From positions 248,001-312,000 of the forward strand of contig CAVSFO010000016.1 of the NCBI GenBank assembly GCA_963727245.1: DNA of 64,000 nt, written 5' to 3'. The notes below the pieces were generated by a model. The model was not told where the DNA came from. It saw only the letters and a program-made list of their open reading frames with translations, and did not search any database. The position numbers were made by a program, and so were the translations under genes. The stretch is from JBKQVT01 sp963727245. Its GTDB lineage: Bacteria > Planctomycetota > Planctomycetia > Pirellulales > Thermoguttaceae. This document shows, one piece after another, positions 52,788-62,936 of this stretch (positions are counted from its first letter, which is position 1; every line of letters begins with the position of its first letter).

Positions 52788-53703
52788 ATGCACTCCCGAT
52801 TTTTCCCGGCAGCAGCCGCCCTGGCTGCGCTTGCCCTCTTGCCGCGGCCGGCCTGCGCCGGCGGCACTACGACCGACACCAAGCCACCGGCGGCCGCAGC
52901 CAGCCCGCCGGCGCCGGCCGTCACTTGGCAGACCGACTACGCCCGGGCGCTCGATGACGCCCGGCGGCAGGGCAAGATGCTCTTGCTCTTCTTTTCTGAT
53001 CCGGCCGAGGAGTGCAGCCGGCGTTTCGAGGCGGACACGCTCGGCGCCGCCGCCGTTTCCGCGCCTGAAAAAAGACTTTGTTCTCGCCCGATTGCCGCGG
53101 GATGCCCGGGTCGATACCCAAGGGGGCAAGGTGACGCTGCTGGCGCACGCGGCCTTTGCGGAGATGCTGGGCCGGCCCGGCGTCGCCATCATCGATTTCG
53201 CCCATGCCGACCCCAAGCTGCACGGCAACGTGGTCAGCGTGTTTCCGCTCACCGAGACGCTTTCGTACACGCCGGAGCAGATGGGAGTGATTCTGGACTT
53301 GCCGCCGGGCACGCTGACGCAACGGACGCTGATCTATGCGGTGCGGGTCCATCCCGAGCATCCGGCCAGCACGGCCGGCCAATTGGAGTCGCACCTGGTC
53401 CAAGAGGCGGAAAGCCACTCGGAGAACCAGGCCCGCATGAGGCTGCAAGGCCATCACTTCTGGGAGACCCGCTTTCACCGCATCAACGCCATTTTGCCGG
53501 CCGGTTTGACCGCCCGCGAGGTCTGTGCCGAGAGTTGGCCCCGTCAGGGCCTGGTCGAGGCAGCCATCGAGTGTGTGCGTTGTTGGCGATGCTCGTCCGG
53601 GCACTGGGACGCGGTGCGCTGCCGTCACCAGGTGTACGGTTACGACATGAAGCTTGGCGACAACGGGGTCTGGTACGCCACCGGCATTTTCGGCAGCGGA
53701 TAA
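52788..53703 (+). CDS. Secreted thioredoxin-fold-like protein, one frameshift
   Basis: Signal peptide 'FFPAAAALAALALLPRPACA'. Then 'WQTDYARALDDARRQGKMLL' followed by LFFSDP, the start of a thioredoxin-like domain of the kind that begins 'ea...Ak...KplLl-F'; the usual CxxC is absent. After a frame change near 53065 (one extra base) it continues 'LARLPRDARVDTQGGKVTLL', 'RPGVAIIDFAHADPKLHGNV' and 'VCAESWPRQGLVEAAIECVR'. Late Cys pair 'CVRCWRCSSG'. Substrate and partner unknown; periplasmic or extracellular. Confidence 0.65.
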
Positions 53704-53751
53704 CCCCGGGGATTGGCAGCCGTGCATTCTTGCGGCCCGCAGAAAAAGCGG

Positions 53752-56700
53752 TTACGTCGCAGGCCCCTCGATAATTTCGATTTCCTCCTGCGTCAGGCCG
53801 TAGAGGTCATATACCAGCCGGTCAATCCCCGCATCGGTGGCATCAATTTGGCGCTGAATGACCGCCTTCTGCGAGTCCGACTCCGCCACGGCAAGCTGTC
53901 GGTGCAAGGTCTGCATGGCATCGACGAGCGCAACAATTTTATCGTGTGAGGTCCTGTCCTTGCCGTCGTTGAGGTTGACAGCGCGAATGGGAAGCTGAAC
54001 CAGGAATTGCTTGTTGGCAGCGAAGTACCCGCCATGAAAGGTGGTGCTTACCTTCTTCATCGTCCAGTCGAGCAAACGGCTGTTCAGCAGAGCCGTGAAG
54101 TACCGCATATCGCCGTGTTCTCGGTCGATTGTCAGTCCGAATCCGCCGGTGGTCACGTTCACGAAATAGCAGTTATCCGTGTCGAAGTACGCGCTAAGCC
54201 TGGTAATCATGTACGGGACCAGAATCTTCGGTTGCTCCCAGACGCCAAGGTTCTTCGGGTAAAGCTGGTACCAGCCCGTTGCCTTAAACTTCCCGTGTTC
54301 CCGTTCCGTCAACACAGCCTTGTTCCTGACGAAGTAAGCCCATGTCTTGGGGTACGCTTTCTGAAGGCGCCTTTCTGGGATCAGAATCGCCTTCGCACCG
54401 AGCACCTGATACGGAAACAAAACCGCAGCCGTGGCGTTCGCCGAATACCGTCCGATAGCACCGCTCCGAATGACTGGTTTCAGCAAGTCGGCCTCAACGG
54501 CTACCGTTTCGTTGAGTTCTTTTGAGTACAGGGAAACGGTCCTGCCCTTCAGGGGGGGCACTTCCTTAAAAACGAAGACGGTATCGGCACTTGTCTGTAG
54601 GCCAACGAAGATTTCGGCCAAGTCGCCGAGTTTGGCGGAAATTTGCGAGAGCTTATGAAACAGGGTGGTGCCTCGCCCAACGGCAAAGTTCCATTCCCCA
54701 GCCGTAACCTGGCCGGCCTTCAACACGCCTTCCGTCGCGACCCCGGTGGTTCGCCAGGCAGTCAGGTCATCGACCTTGGCAAACCGGCATGGCGCCGCCG
54801 GCGACCTGTCCAGGAATAGGAGACATGTGTAGGTTGTCGCCCCGTCGAAGACTTGCTGGTCGCCAAAGTGAACGACGCGCGAAAGATGCTTTCCCTTGGC
54901 GATCATCGCCCGCACCGGCTTACCGTACTTGGAATTGAAAAACTTGTGCGGGCAGATGAAGCCCAGTTGGCCGTTGGGACTGAGTAGCTTCAGGCCTCTT
55001 TCGATGAAGACGACATAGATGTCGTAATTGCCCGCCTTGCCGGCGTCGAACAGTTCCCTGTAGATATCAACCTCCAACGGTGCCCATTTCTTCATCGCTT
55101 GGATACGGACGTAGGGCGGATTGCCGATGATGCAATCAAAGCCGCCGGCCTTCATGGCGTCGGGGAAGCCCTGCTTCCAGTCAAAAGGGTTGACCCGTTT
55201 CAATTCCTCGGGGTCGGGAATCAGCTTGCCGGTGAAGTAGCCGGGGCCAATCAGCGAGTTGCCGCACTTGATGTTGTCGGCTAGGTTCGGCAGCGCCCGG
55301 TCGTGAAATAGGCGCTGTTGCCGGGTTACGGTCTGGTCGGTTTCACCCTCCAAGACCTTCAAGAGCAGCGACAGCTTCGTCACTTCCACGGCCTGGGCGT
55401 CGATGTCTACGCCGAAAAGGTGCGCCGTCAAGATACGCTTCTTTTCGCCGATCGTGAGTCGCCAATCCCCGTTGCGGGGGTCTTGGTAGACGGCCTTCTT
55501 AAACGCTTCCGGCTTGTGTTCGGCATACCATCTCAGGCAATGGTCGAGAAGGTACTGGTAAGCTCCCAAGAGGAATGAGCCGCTTCCGCAGGCCATGTCC
55601 AAAACCCGAAAAGCCGGCTTCTCCTTGCCGCCGGCCAGTTGCGCGGGGCTCCGGCCTTCAATCTGCTGGCCGACAGTGTGCGTTACGATGTAATCGACGA
55701 TGTACTTCGGAGTGTAGAAGACGCCCCCGGCCTTGCGCACTTCGGGCTTCTCTTCGACCTTCGCGCGATGGCCGGTGGTCAGCCGGATGACCTTGCCGAG
55801 GAACCGCTCATAGATGGTTCCCAGGATTTCCACGGGGATGAGGCGGAAGTCATAATCCGAATCGTATAGACTTTGGAGGATTGGCCTGAAAACCTTGTCA
55901 TCGACCACCAGCCTCGGCGTGATGCGGTCGGGGGTTTCCGATATGCCCGGCTCTTTCTCGAAGTGGAACAACCCAGCGTTGTATTTCTCATCGGCCCGGC
56001 GGCACAGGTCGCGCATGAAACGGGCGTAAACGTCGGCCCCTTCGCAGAGTTTCAGAAGCCGGCCGTCAGCTTCAAGCCCCCGGTCTTCGGCCATGCGAAG
56101 GAATACCACGCGGTCAATGGTGAGTTGAACGGCGGTGTTGAGGTCGTCGGATGAAATGCCCGGGTTGCGAATGGCGACGTTGCCGGCGAGCGTCTTTCGC
56201 CATTGCTCGATTTCTTTCAAAAATTCTTCATCGACCGTCGACGTGCCTCGCTTCCGCTTGATTTTGGCGTAGCGGCCGAAGGCGCCCGACCATACGGCCT
56301 CGCGGGAAAAGAAGCCCCATAACTCCTGCCAGCGATCGACATACTCATCGAAGTGAAAGTGCAGGGTCCGGGCGTGGCGTGGCTTGTCGGTCTTGCGCGG
56401 CCGCCCGGTACAGTCGTAAACGGCCAGTTCCTCAAAATTTGTCAGCAGCGACAAGGGCAGGCCAGCGTTCCAGCCGTAACGGCGAAGCTGGATGGCTGGT
56501 GCGGGATCCGTGCCGATGTCGACACTGCATCGCTTGGCCTCCGCGAAAAACTGCGGGGCCGGGCCGGCACGAAACGTATAATCCGGTGTCTTCTGCGGGC
56601 CTTCATCGTCCAGGCTCTGCTGGACAACTACCTCCGCTAAGTGCGGAGTAACCTTTGCGGTATTGCCAACGTCCCAGCCGAGGGCTTCAAAAAAAGGGTT

Positions 56701-56817
56701 GATGAGGTATTGGCAAATCTGCGCCTCTTTCAGGGCGCGGAACTCGTCCTTGTTCTCTTGAAAGTGTTGACAAAGTTTGGCGATTTCCACCTTGCCTTCG
56801 TCGAATGTCTTCCCCAT
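53752..56817 (-). CDS. Type IIG restriction-modification enzyme (Eco57I-like fused nuclease and N6-adenine methyltransferase)
   Basis: 1021 residues. N-terminal PD-(D/E)xK-like nuclease site: P78-D79 in 'KTPDYTFRAG' and E93-A-K95 in 'FFAEAKR'. Methyltransferase domain: motif X region 'GGVFYTPKYIVDYIV' (364-378), SAM motif I 'VLDMACGSGSFLLG' (405-418), catalytic motif IV NPPY at 566-569. The C-terminal 350 residues carry a TaqI-C-type specificity region ('NYDIYVVFIERGLKLLSPNG', 'FVNVTTGGFGLTID'). It cuts and methylates from one polypeptide and needs no partner; none is adjacent. Its position between a secreted protein and holB suggests insertion into a housekeeping stretch. Confidence 0.88.
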   Translation of the reverse strand: MGKTFDEGKVEIAKLCQHFQENKDEFRALKEAQICQYLINPFFEALGWDVGNTAKVTPHLAEVVVQQSLDDEGPQKTPDYTFRAGPAPQFFAEAKRCSVDIGTDPAPAIQLRRYGWNAGLPLSLLTNFEELAVYDCTGRPRKTDKPRHARTLHFHFDEYVDRWQELWGFFSREAVWSGAFGRYAKIKRKRGTSTVDEEFLKEIEQWRKTLAGNVAIRNPGISSDDLNTAVQLTIDRVVFLRMAEDRGLEADGRLLKLCEGADVYARFMRDLCRRADEKYNAGLFHFEKEPGISETPDRITPRLVVDDKVFRPILQSLYDSDYDFRLIPVEILGTIYERFLGKVIRLTTGHRAKVEEKPEVRKAGGVFYTPKYIVDYIVTHTVGQQIEGRSPAQLAGGKEKPAFRVLDMACGSGSFLLGAYQYLLDHCLRWYAEHKPEAFKKAVYQDPRNGDWRLTIGEKKRILTAHLFGVDIDAQAVEVTKLSLLLKVLEGETDQTVTRQQRLFHDRALPNLADNIKCGNSLIGPGYFTGKLIPDPEELKRVNPFDWKQGFPDAMKAGGFDCIIGNPPYVRIQAMKKWAPLEVDIYRELFDAGKAGNYDIYVVFIERGLKLLSPNGQLGFICPHKFFNSKYGKPVRAMIAKGKHLSRVVHFGDQQVFDGATTYTCLLFLDRSPAAPCRFAKVDDLTAWRTTGVATEGVLKAGQVTAGEWNFAVGRGTTLFHKLSQISAKLGDLAEIFVGLQTSADTVFVFKEVPPLKGRTVSLYSKELNETVAVEADLLKPVIRSGAIGRYSANATAAVLFPYQVLGAKAILIPERRLQKAYPKTWAYFVRNKAVLTEREHGKFKATGWYQLYPKNLGVWEQPKILVPYMITRLSAYFDTDNCYFVNVTTGGFGLTIDREHGDMRYFTALLNSRLLDWTMKKVSTTFHGGYFAANKQFLVQLPIRAVNLNDGKDRTSHDKIVALVDAMQTLHRQLAVAESDSQKAVIQRQIDATDAGIDRLVYDLYGLTQEEIEIIEGPAT

Positions 56818-56911
56818 GTCATTGCCCTCCCGGTCTGATACCCCCGGCGGTAGTATAGCGAGGGGGCGGCGGCCGTGCCAGCCCCCAGGGCCAACGGAAA
56901 GATCGCCCCGG

Positions 56912-57951
56912 TCACGCGGCGGCCAGGGCGTCGAGCCAGGCCTCGATCAAGGTCGATTGATTGGCGTTGCGATCGATCTGTTCCAGGGCCTCCAGGCAGC
57001 GATCCAACTGGGCGGCGGCCGCGTCGCCGCCAGGCCGGGCCCGCAGGGCCTCGTCGACAAAGCGCCGCAAGTCGGGGTCCTCCGGCAGGGCCGCGCCGCC
57101 TTGTGCCCGCAACAGCCCCTGATAGAAGCGGGCGGCAAAACCGATCACTTGCCGCAGCCGCCCGCGGCGGGCCGACGCCTCCTTGCCGGCCTCATCGACG
57201 AAGGCCGAGATGCCGGGGGCGAAGCGCACGCTGTCCAACACGGCGCAGAGAGGTGCTCGTAGAGCGTGCTGCGGAACGCCCACAGGTCGGGATCGGCAAG
57301 CTCCACGGCCCGCTGAATGCTGCCTTCGCTGTGCTCGGCTAGCCGCTGCGCCTGGGCCGCATCCGGGACGAGGCCCTTCGACAACAGCAACTCGGCCACC
57401 ACCTCGGGCGCCAGCGGCCGGAAGCGGACCAACTGGCAGCGGCTGCGGATGGTGGGGAGTTGTTTCGCCGGGCTGGTGCCGACGAGGATCAAGACGGATT
57501 GCGGCGGCGGCTCCTCGAGCGTTTTGAGCAGGCAGTTGGCCCCCTCGGCGTTGAGGAAATCGGCGTCGTCGATCACCGCGATCTTCCGCCCGCCCAGGAA
57601 CGGCTTCAAACCGATGTTGTGGCAGAGTCCCTCCTGGCGGCGGTGCTCGCGCTGGCCGATGAGCAGTTCCAGGGGCAGGAAGGCCTTGTCGGCGGGCTTG
57701 CTGACCAGGTCGACGTCGGGATGCGTGCCGGCCAGGACCATAGTGCAGCTTGGGCACGTCTCGCAAGGGTCCAGCGCCGCCTCGGGCCGCTCCGTGCAGA
57801 GCATGGCCTGGGCGAGTTTCAGGGCGAAGGTCCGCTTGCCGATGCCCGAGGGGCCGGCAAAGAGAAAACTGCTGGCCAGCCGCTTCCGCTCCAGGGCGCG
57901 GCGAAACAGTTCGACGACGGCGTCGTGACCTTGGATGCCGTGCCAACTCAT
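56912..57951 (-). CDS. holB: DNA polymerase III subunit delta', one frameshift
   Basis: 'FLFAGPSGIGKRTFALKLAQ' (P-loop), zinc-module cysteines 'CETCPSCTMVLAGTHPDVDL', 'IAVIDDADFLNAEGANCLLK' and 'TLEEPPPQSVLILVGTSPAK' then 'LPTIRSRCQLVRFRPL' identify a clamp-loader delta' AAA+ subunit. The frame changes near 57246 (one base missing), after which the C-terminal helical domain continues ('VIGFAARFYQGLLRAQGGAA', 'LEALEQIDRNANQSTLIEAW'). As an essential gene it is unlikely to be truly broken. Start ATG 57951 overlaps the tmk stop (ATGA). Confidence 0.88.
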
Positions 57952-58589
57952 GGGGATTCCCGTCCGCGACTGGGGCCGCCCCGCGCCATCGCCTTGGCGG
58001 CGGCGGCGCGGACATCGGCCTGGACTTGCTCAACGGAGTGCGAGGCGTCGACGACGGTGATTTGATCCGGCTGCCGGGCGGCCTCGGCCAGGAAGCCCTC
58101 GCGGACCCGCCGGTGAAACTCGTCGCCTTGCTGCTCCATGCGGTCGCGGGGGCGGCGGATCCGCGCGGCGGCCGCCGCGGCCGGCATGTCCAGCACGACG
58201 GTCAGATCGGGCAGCAGCCCGCCGGTGGCGACGCGGCCGGTGCTCCAGAGCATTTCGACGTCCAGGCCGCCGCCATAGCCCTGGTAAACGACGTTGGAGA
58301 GCAGGTAGCGATCGGTGACCACGATCTTGCCTGCTTCCAGGGCGGGACGAACCAGTTCCTCGACCAACTGGGCCCGGGCGGCCATGTAGAGGAGCATTTC
58401 GCTGCGGCGATGGATGTGCAGATCGTGCCGTTCCAGGAGGATTTCGCGGACCGCCTCGCCCAGCCGGGTGCTGCCCGGATCGCGGCACGCCGTCACCTCA
58501 TGGCCCTGCTGGCGGAGCCACTGGGCCAGCAGGGCGAGCTGGGTCGATTTTCCCGTGCCGTCGCCGCCGTCGATGGAAATGAACGTCAT
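57948..58589 (-). CDS. tmk: Thymidylate kinase
   Basis: 213 residues. P-loop 'FISIDGGDGTGKSTQLALLA', DRY motif 'VVTDRYLLSNVVYQGYGGG' and LID 'ARIRRPRDRMEQQGDEFHRR'. It phosphorylates dTMP to dTDP. The DPG (rather than EPG) in 'CRDPGSTRLGEAVREILL' is a small variation. Forms the common tmk-holB pair, translationally coupled by ATGA. Confidence 0.92.
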   Translation of the reverse strand: MTFISIDGGDGTGKSTQLALLAQWLRQQGHEVTACRDPGSTRLGEAVREILLERHDLHIHRRSEMLLYMAARAQLVEELVRPALEAGKIVVTDRYLLSNVVYQGYGGGLDVEMLWSTGRVATGGLLPDLTVVLDMPAAAAAARIRRPRDRMEQQGDEFHRRVREGFLAEAARQPDQITVVDASHSVEQVQADVRAAAAKAMARGGPSRGRESP

Positions 58590-58616
58590 GGCACTCCCCC
58601 AGGCCCCGATCCCATG

Positions 58617-59630
58617 CTATTCTACCCGCGCGGCCGGGGCAGCCAAGGGGGTCGGCTCCGCGACATCCTGGCTGTAGCGCTGGGCCATGCGGAGGGCGCG
58701 GGCGGCCACCAGGCGGCGAAGTTCCACGGGCTCGAGCACTTCGGCCTGGTCGCCATAGCCGAGGATCCACCAGGAGATCTCCTGCAAGCCGGAGACGGTG
58801 ACGTGGAAATCGAGCGTGCCGTCGTCGTTGCGCTCCACGCGCTGGGTCTTGTGCCAGGCCACTTCGGCCACGTTGTCGGCCACCATGGGGGCGAAACGCA
58901 CCACCACCTCGCGATCGGGCCCCCGCTCCGGGATCAGCCGCCAGGCATTGCGCAGATAACGGTCGAGGGAGAAACCGCGGGGGATGCGGTAGTTGTCCTC
59001 CAGCAGATCGAGCGAGAGGATGCGGCCGAGGTTGAACGTCCGCGTGCCGCGGTGGATCGAGGAGCGGCCGATCACGTACCAACTCCGCTGGCAGAACAGC
59101 AGGCGGTAGGGATGCAGGAGGGTGAGAATCACCTTCCGCTCGGCCAGGCTGTTGTAGCAGATGCGGACGCAGCGGCGGGCGGAGACCGCCTCGACCAGTT
59201 GCTGATAGACGGGCGTGCGGCCGTCCAGCGGATTGCTGGGGGGCGGATGGATCGAGACGGCGTCGGCGGCCCGGCGCATCTGCTCGCGGAGCCGCAGCGG
59301 CAGGCTGTTTTCCAGCTTCACCGCCGCCCCGTGGGCAGGCCCGAAAAAAGGCAGCCGGTCCCCCAGCTCGTGACAGAGCACGATCAGCGCCAGGGCTTCT
59401 TCGGGGGTGAAGTTGGTGGGCGGGAGGTAGTAGGTGCCGGGAATGCGGTACTGCTGCGACTGCTGGTCGAAATGCAAGGGCACGCCCGATTGACGCAGCA
59501 AATCCAGGTCGCGGAAGATGGTCCGCCGGCTCACCCTGCACGCCGTCGCCAGCCGCTCAATATTGTACCCCTTGCCAGCTTGCAGCAGACCGATCAGCTT
59601 CAACAGGCGATGGATTCGCGACAGGTTCAT
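58617..59630 (-). CDS. WYL-domain transcriptional regulator (YafY-like)
   Basis: 337 residues from ATG 59630. N-terminal DeoR-type winged helix 'RIHRLLKLIGLLQAGKGYNI' and 'CRVSRRTIFRDLDLLRQSGV'; WYL domain around 'ICYNSLAERKVILTLLHPYR' and 'QRSWYVIGRS'; C-terminal WCX-like 'VVRFAPMVADNVAEVAWHKT'. WYL domains are thought to bind nucleic-acid or nucleotide ligands. The 5' end lies inside the tail of the TolC gene (73-base overlap), an unusual arrangement that would tie their expression. Confidence 0.88.
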   Translation of the reverse strand: MNLSRIHRLLKLIGLLQAGKGYNIERLATACRVSRRTIFRDLDLLRQSGVPLHFDQQSQQYRIPGTYYLPPTNFTPEEALALIVLCHELGDRLPFFGPAHGAAVKLENSLPLRLREQMRRAADAVSIHPPPSNPLDGRTPVYQQLVEAVSARRCVRICYNSLAERKVILTLLHPYRLLFCQRSWYVIGRSSIHRGTRTFNLGRILSLDLLEDNYRIPRGFSLDRYLRNAWRLIPERGPDREVVVRFAPMVADNVAEVAWHKTQRVERNDDGTLDFHVTVSGLQEISWWILGYGDQAEVLEPVELRRLVAARALRMAQRYSQDVAEPTPLAAPAARVE

Positions 59631-61759
59631 GGGCGGCTGGTGTCGGGCCGGGGTTGGCGGCGCCGACGGGTTCCGACGCGGGCATGGGGACCAGTTCGGG
59701 CTGGCCTTCGGGCTCGGCCGCGGCAGGGGGCGGACCACCGCCGACGCCCCCGGCCTGGGCGGCACGGGTGTCGGCCCATTGGTCCACCGGTCCGCGACTG
59801 ATCACGCCGGGCCGGGTAATTACATAGTTTAGCGAATGGGCGGCATCGCGGGCCCGGGCACGGCGTTGGGCGTCGAAATAGGCCTTGCCCGGCCACGGCC
59901 CCTCCGACAAGCAGACGCCATTGTACTCCAACAACGACCCCTTGCGGTAGTGGACCTCGGCGATCGACTCGTTGTAGCTGACCAGGACGCGATAGTAGTT
60001 GCTTTCGGCGTCGGCCAGCGCCCGCTGCGCCTGCAAGAGCACGTCCAGGGTGATTCTCCCGGTGTCGTAGGCCGCTTGCACGGCGCTGACCTCGTGCTCG
60101 GCCGCTAGCCGCCGATTGAAATTGGTCTCGGCCAGGGTGAGATTGGATTCCATGTCGCGGATGGCGAAGGCCACCTGGTGCGACACTTCCAGTTCCTCGT
60201 CCTGGAGCTTGGCCTTTTCTCGGGTCAGCACCAACTGGGAATAGCGGACGTTCGACATTTCCTTGCGGAAGCCGATCGGCAGGGTGAGCTGGCCGCCCAA
60301 CTCCCAACTCTGATAATCGCCGTGGAAGAGGTTCTGATAGGCGTTGTCATCGATGCCCACGGGGGTTACGCCGTTGCTGGCCGAACCGATCAGGTTTTGG
60401 CCCATGCCGTTCCAGGTGTAGCTGGCGATGACATCCAGGCGCGGCAAGAGGTAGTTCTTGGCGGCGACCAATTCCAACTCGCGCTCCTTCACCCGCCAGC
60501 GCTGGCGGCGGAGTTCGACGCTGCGGCAGATGGCCTCGGTGTGGATTTCCGCCCAGTCGAAAGCGACCTTGGCGGTGGTGGGCTCGTCGGCGGGCTGGAT
60601 CAGGCGCCCGTCGGTCGCCGTCAGCCCCATGATGTAGCGGAGACTGGCCTCGGACTCGTAGAGGTTCTTCAGGGCGGTCTCGACGCTGCTGCGGAAGAGG
60701 AAGTACTGCTCGCGGGACTGGAACTCCTTGTCCGCCTCGCCGCCGGCGGCGCCGACGACGTAGAGGGCATGAATCCGCCGCCAGGTCTCCAGGGCGCTGT
60801 TCGCGCCCGGCCAAGGCGGCGTCGAAGTTGCGGTAGGAAAAATAGAGTTCCCAGTAGGCCTTCTCCACGTCGTAGACCAGGTCCCGCACGCGGGCCTCGA
60901 AATCGGCCAGGGCGATGTCCGTGTTGATCCGCGCCAGCACCACGCCGTTGTTGACGCCCGGAGTGCCGCCGGGGCCGGCAATGCGGTTGAATTCCACGCC
61001 GGCCCCCTGCAACAACGGCTGCCGAATCTGCACCTGGACGTTGGCCGTCCAGTCGGCCGGAAGCGCCCGCGCGCCGTTGTCAAGCTCGTAGCCGGTGCTG
61101 CTGGAGATCGTAAACGTGGTGCCCATGGCCGAGGTCTTGCTGACCGACGTCTGGAACTGCGCGGTCTCTTGCAGATAATCCAGCGGGTTGATGTTCGTCT
61201 CCTGGTAAAACAGCGAGACGTTCTGCGGCACGTGGTTGCGGGTCCAAATCAGGCTGCTGTTCCACTGGGCGTCGAACAAGGAAAGGGCTGCCTCCACGCC
61301 GGGGGCGCCGGTGGCCCCGCCGGGCCGCGCGCTGCTCTCGGTAATCGCCGGATCGTAGATCGTGGGCACCCCGTCCGCTTGCTGCGTGATGAACGCCGGT
61401 GGACCGTTGACCGCGCCGCTGGCCGACACGAAGGATTGCGGACTGCTGACGGCGCCGCCGATGGAGCGGATCACCTTGCTGTTTTCCAGGGCGTTGCGAA
61501 CGGCGTCTTCCAGCTTCAGCTTCCAGATCTCCTTGGCGTCGCAGTTGGTCAGCGACAGCGGCCGCATGGCCCCTTCCACTTCGCCCAACGGCCGTTGGTT
61601 GACGTCCGGCTGCTCGATCTGGGTCGCCATGTTGACGTAGTGCGACAGGTCCTCGTACTTGCCGTCATTGAAGTAGAAGGGCTGCTGCGGCATACATCCG
61701 GCCAGCAGGGCCGCGATGACCAGCGTAAGCGCTCCGATGATGGGGCGGCGCCAGAACAT
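59557..61759 (-). CDS. TolC-family outer-membrane efflux lipoprotein, one frameshift
   Basis: About 730 residues after repairing one extra base near 60808. Start ATG 61759 with GAGGAACG ahead; lipoprotein signal 'GALTLVIAALLAGCMPQQPF'. Two OEP repeats: 'LKLEDAVRNALENSKVIRSI' with 'LADFEARVRDLVYDVEKAYW' and 'LVAAKNYLLPRLDVIASYTW' with 'FNRRLAAEHEVSAVQAAYDT' then 'GRITLDVLLQAQRALADAES'. These form the trimeric exit duct of RND, ABC or type I systems. No inner-membrane pump is adjacent. The C-terminal 130 residues are Pro/Ala/Glu-rich. Confidence 0.87.
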
Positions 61760-62025
61760 GAATTGCGTTCCTCGATGCGTGCGCTTTCGCGTAACCGCCT
61801 GACAGGCCGGCAGTTCGCGACGCCAGTTAAGGTAAAAACCCCCCCTGGCCGGCACTCGTCATCGGGCACGCGCAGTCGATGCGCCCCCAAAGACCGAGCA
61901 ATCGGCAGACTGGTTATCGACAGCCCAGGCCGCAAACTTTGGCAATTCTCCGCGACCGGCAGCGGCATCGTAGTCAGCGTATATTACGAATTATCACCAG
62001 CTTGCCACATCTCTGGGCGAGCAAA

Positions 62026-62150
62026 GGGGGACAGTCCCATTTTTGCGGCGAAAACGTCTACTTTTAAGGCCACACCGTCCGCGCCGCGAAAATCGGGACA
62101 GTCCCCTCCTGGCCCCTGGTCCCTGGCCCCTGGTCCCTGGTCCCTGGCCA
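62026..62150. repeat. GGGACAGTCCC palindrome pair plus CCCTGGT/C heptamer array
   Basis: 62026-62106 is an imperfect inverted repeat, GGGGACAGTCCCATTTTTGC at the left and its complement-like form at the right, each arm carrying the palindrome GGGACAGTCCC. 62107-62150 holds about five 7-bp units of CCCTGGT or CCCTGGC. Confidence 0.8.
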
Positions 62151-62233
62151 TTGCCAGCCCCACCAGGATGAGCGACAATCACCGGCTGCCTGATTTCCAG
62201 TCTTCGACACTTTTTTCCATCCGCTGCCCCGCC

Positions 62234-62872
62234 ATGAAAATCGTCCACGTCCGCTCCTTGGCCCTTCCCGACATCAAGGTGGTGCGATTCGCCCGCTTCA
62301 GCGATCATCGCGGCTATTTCACCGAGGTCTTCCGCCAGAGCGACTTCCAGCAGCATCCGGATGCGGCCTGCTTCCAAGGGGTGCAATTCGTGCAGATGAA
62401 CGAAAGCCATTCTCGCGCGGGAACCGTCCGCGGCCTGCATTTTCAATGGAACCCGCTGATGGGCAAACTGGTGCGGACCGTCGCCGGGCGGATGATCGAC
62501 TTCGCGTTGGATATTCGCAAGGGGTCCCCCTTCTTCGGCAAGATCATCGCCTACGACATGCCTTCGACGGTCGAGCAGCCCTACGGCGAGTGGATCTGGG
62601 TGCCGCCGGGTTTCGCCCACGGCAATCTGTTTCCGCAGGAGACGCGCATCGAGTATCTTTGCAGCGGCCAATGGAGCCCGGGCTGCGAGGCCGGCATTTC
62701 GCCGCTGGCCGCCGATTTGGACTGGTCCCTCTGCGACGGCCAGTACAAGGCCCTGTTGGACCGCACCGCGGCCGGCGCGATCTTGATTTCCGACAAGGAT
62801 CGTGCCGGCCTGACGCTGACGCAATGGCGCAGCGATCCCCGCTCGGAGAACTTCCTCTACGGCCGGTGTTGA
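62234..62872 (+). CDS. dTDP-4-dehydrorhamnose 3,5-epimerase-like protein
   Basis: 212 residues from ATG 62234. RmlC cupin: 'FSDHRGYFTEVFRQSDFQQH', 'QFVQMNESHSRAGTVRGLHF' (catalytic His in RGLHFQ), 'GRMIDFALDIRKGSPFFGK' and 'WIWVPPGFAHGNLF' (PPGFAHG). Makes the 3,5-epimerised 4-keto sugar on the way to dTDP-L-rhamnose or a related deoxysugar. rmlA, B and D are not adjacent. Confidence 0.88.
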   Translation: MKIVHVRSLALPDIKVVRFARFSDHRGYFTEVFRQSDFQQHPDAACFQGVQFVQMNESHSRAGTVRGLHFQWNPLMGKLVRTVAGRMIDFALDIRKGSPFFGKIIAYDMPSTVEQPYGEWIWVPPGFAHGNLFPQETRIEYLCSGQWSPGCEAGISPLAADLDWSLCDGQYKALLDRTAAGAILISDKDRAGLTLTQWRSDPRSENFLYGRC

Positions 62873-62936
62873 GCCCTATACAGAGCGACAAAGCCATGCT
62901 GGCAGGCACGGCGATCATGGTCCCCTGTCGGGAGAG

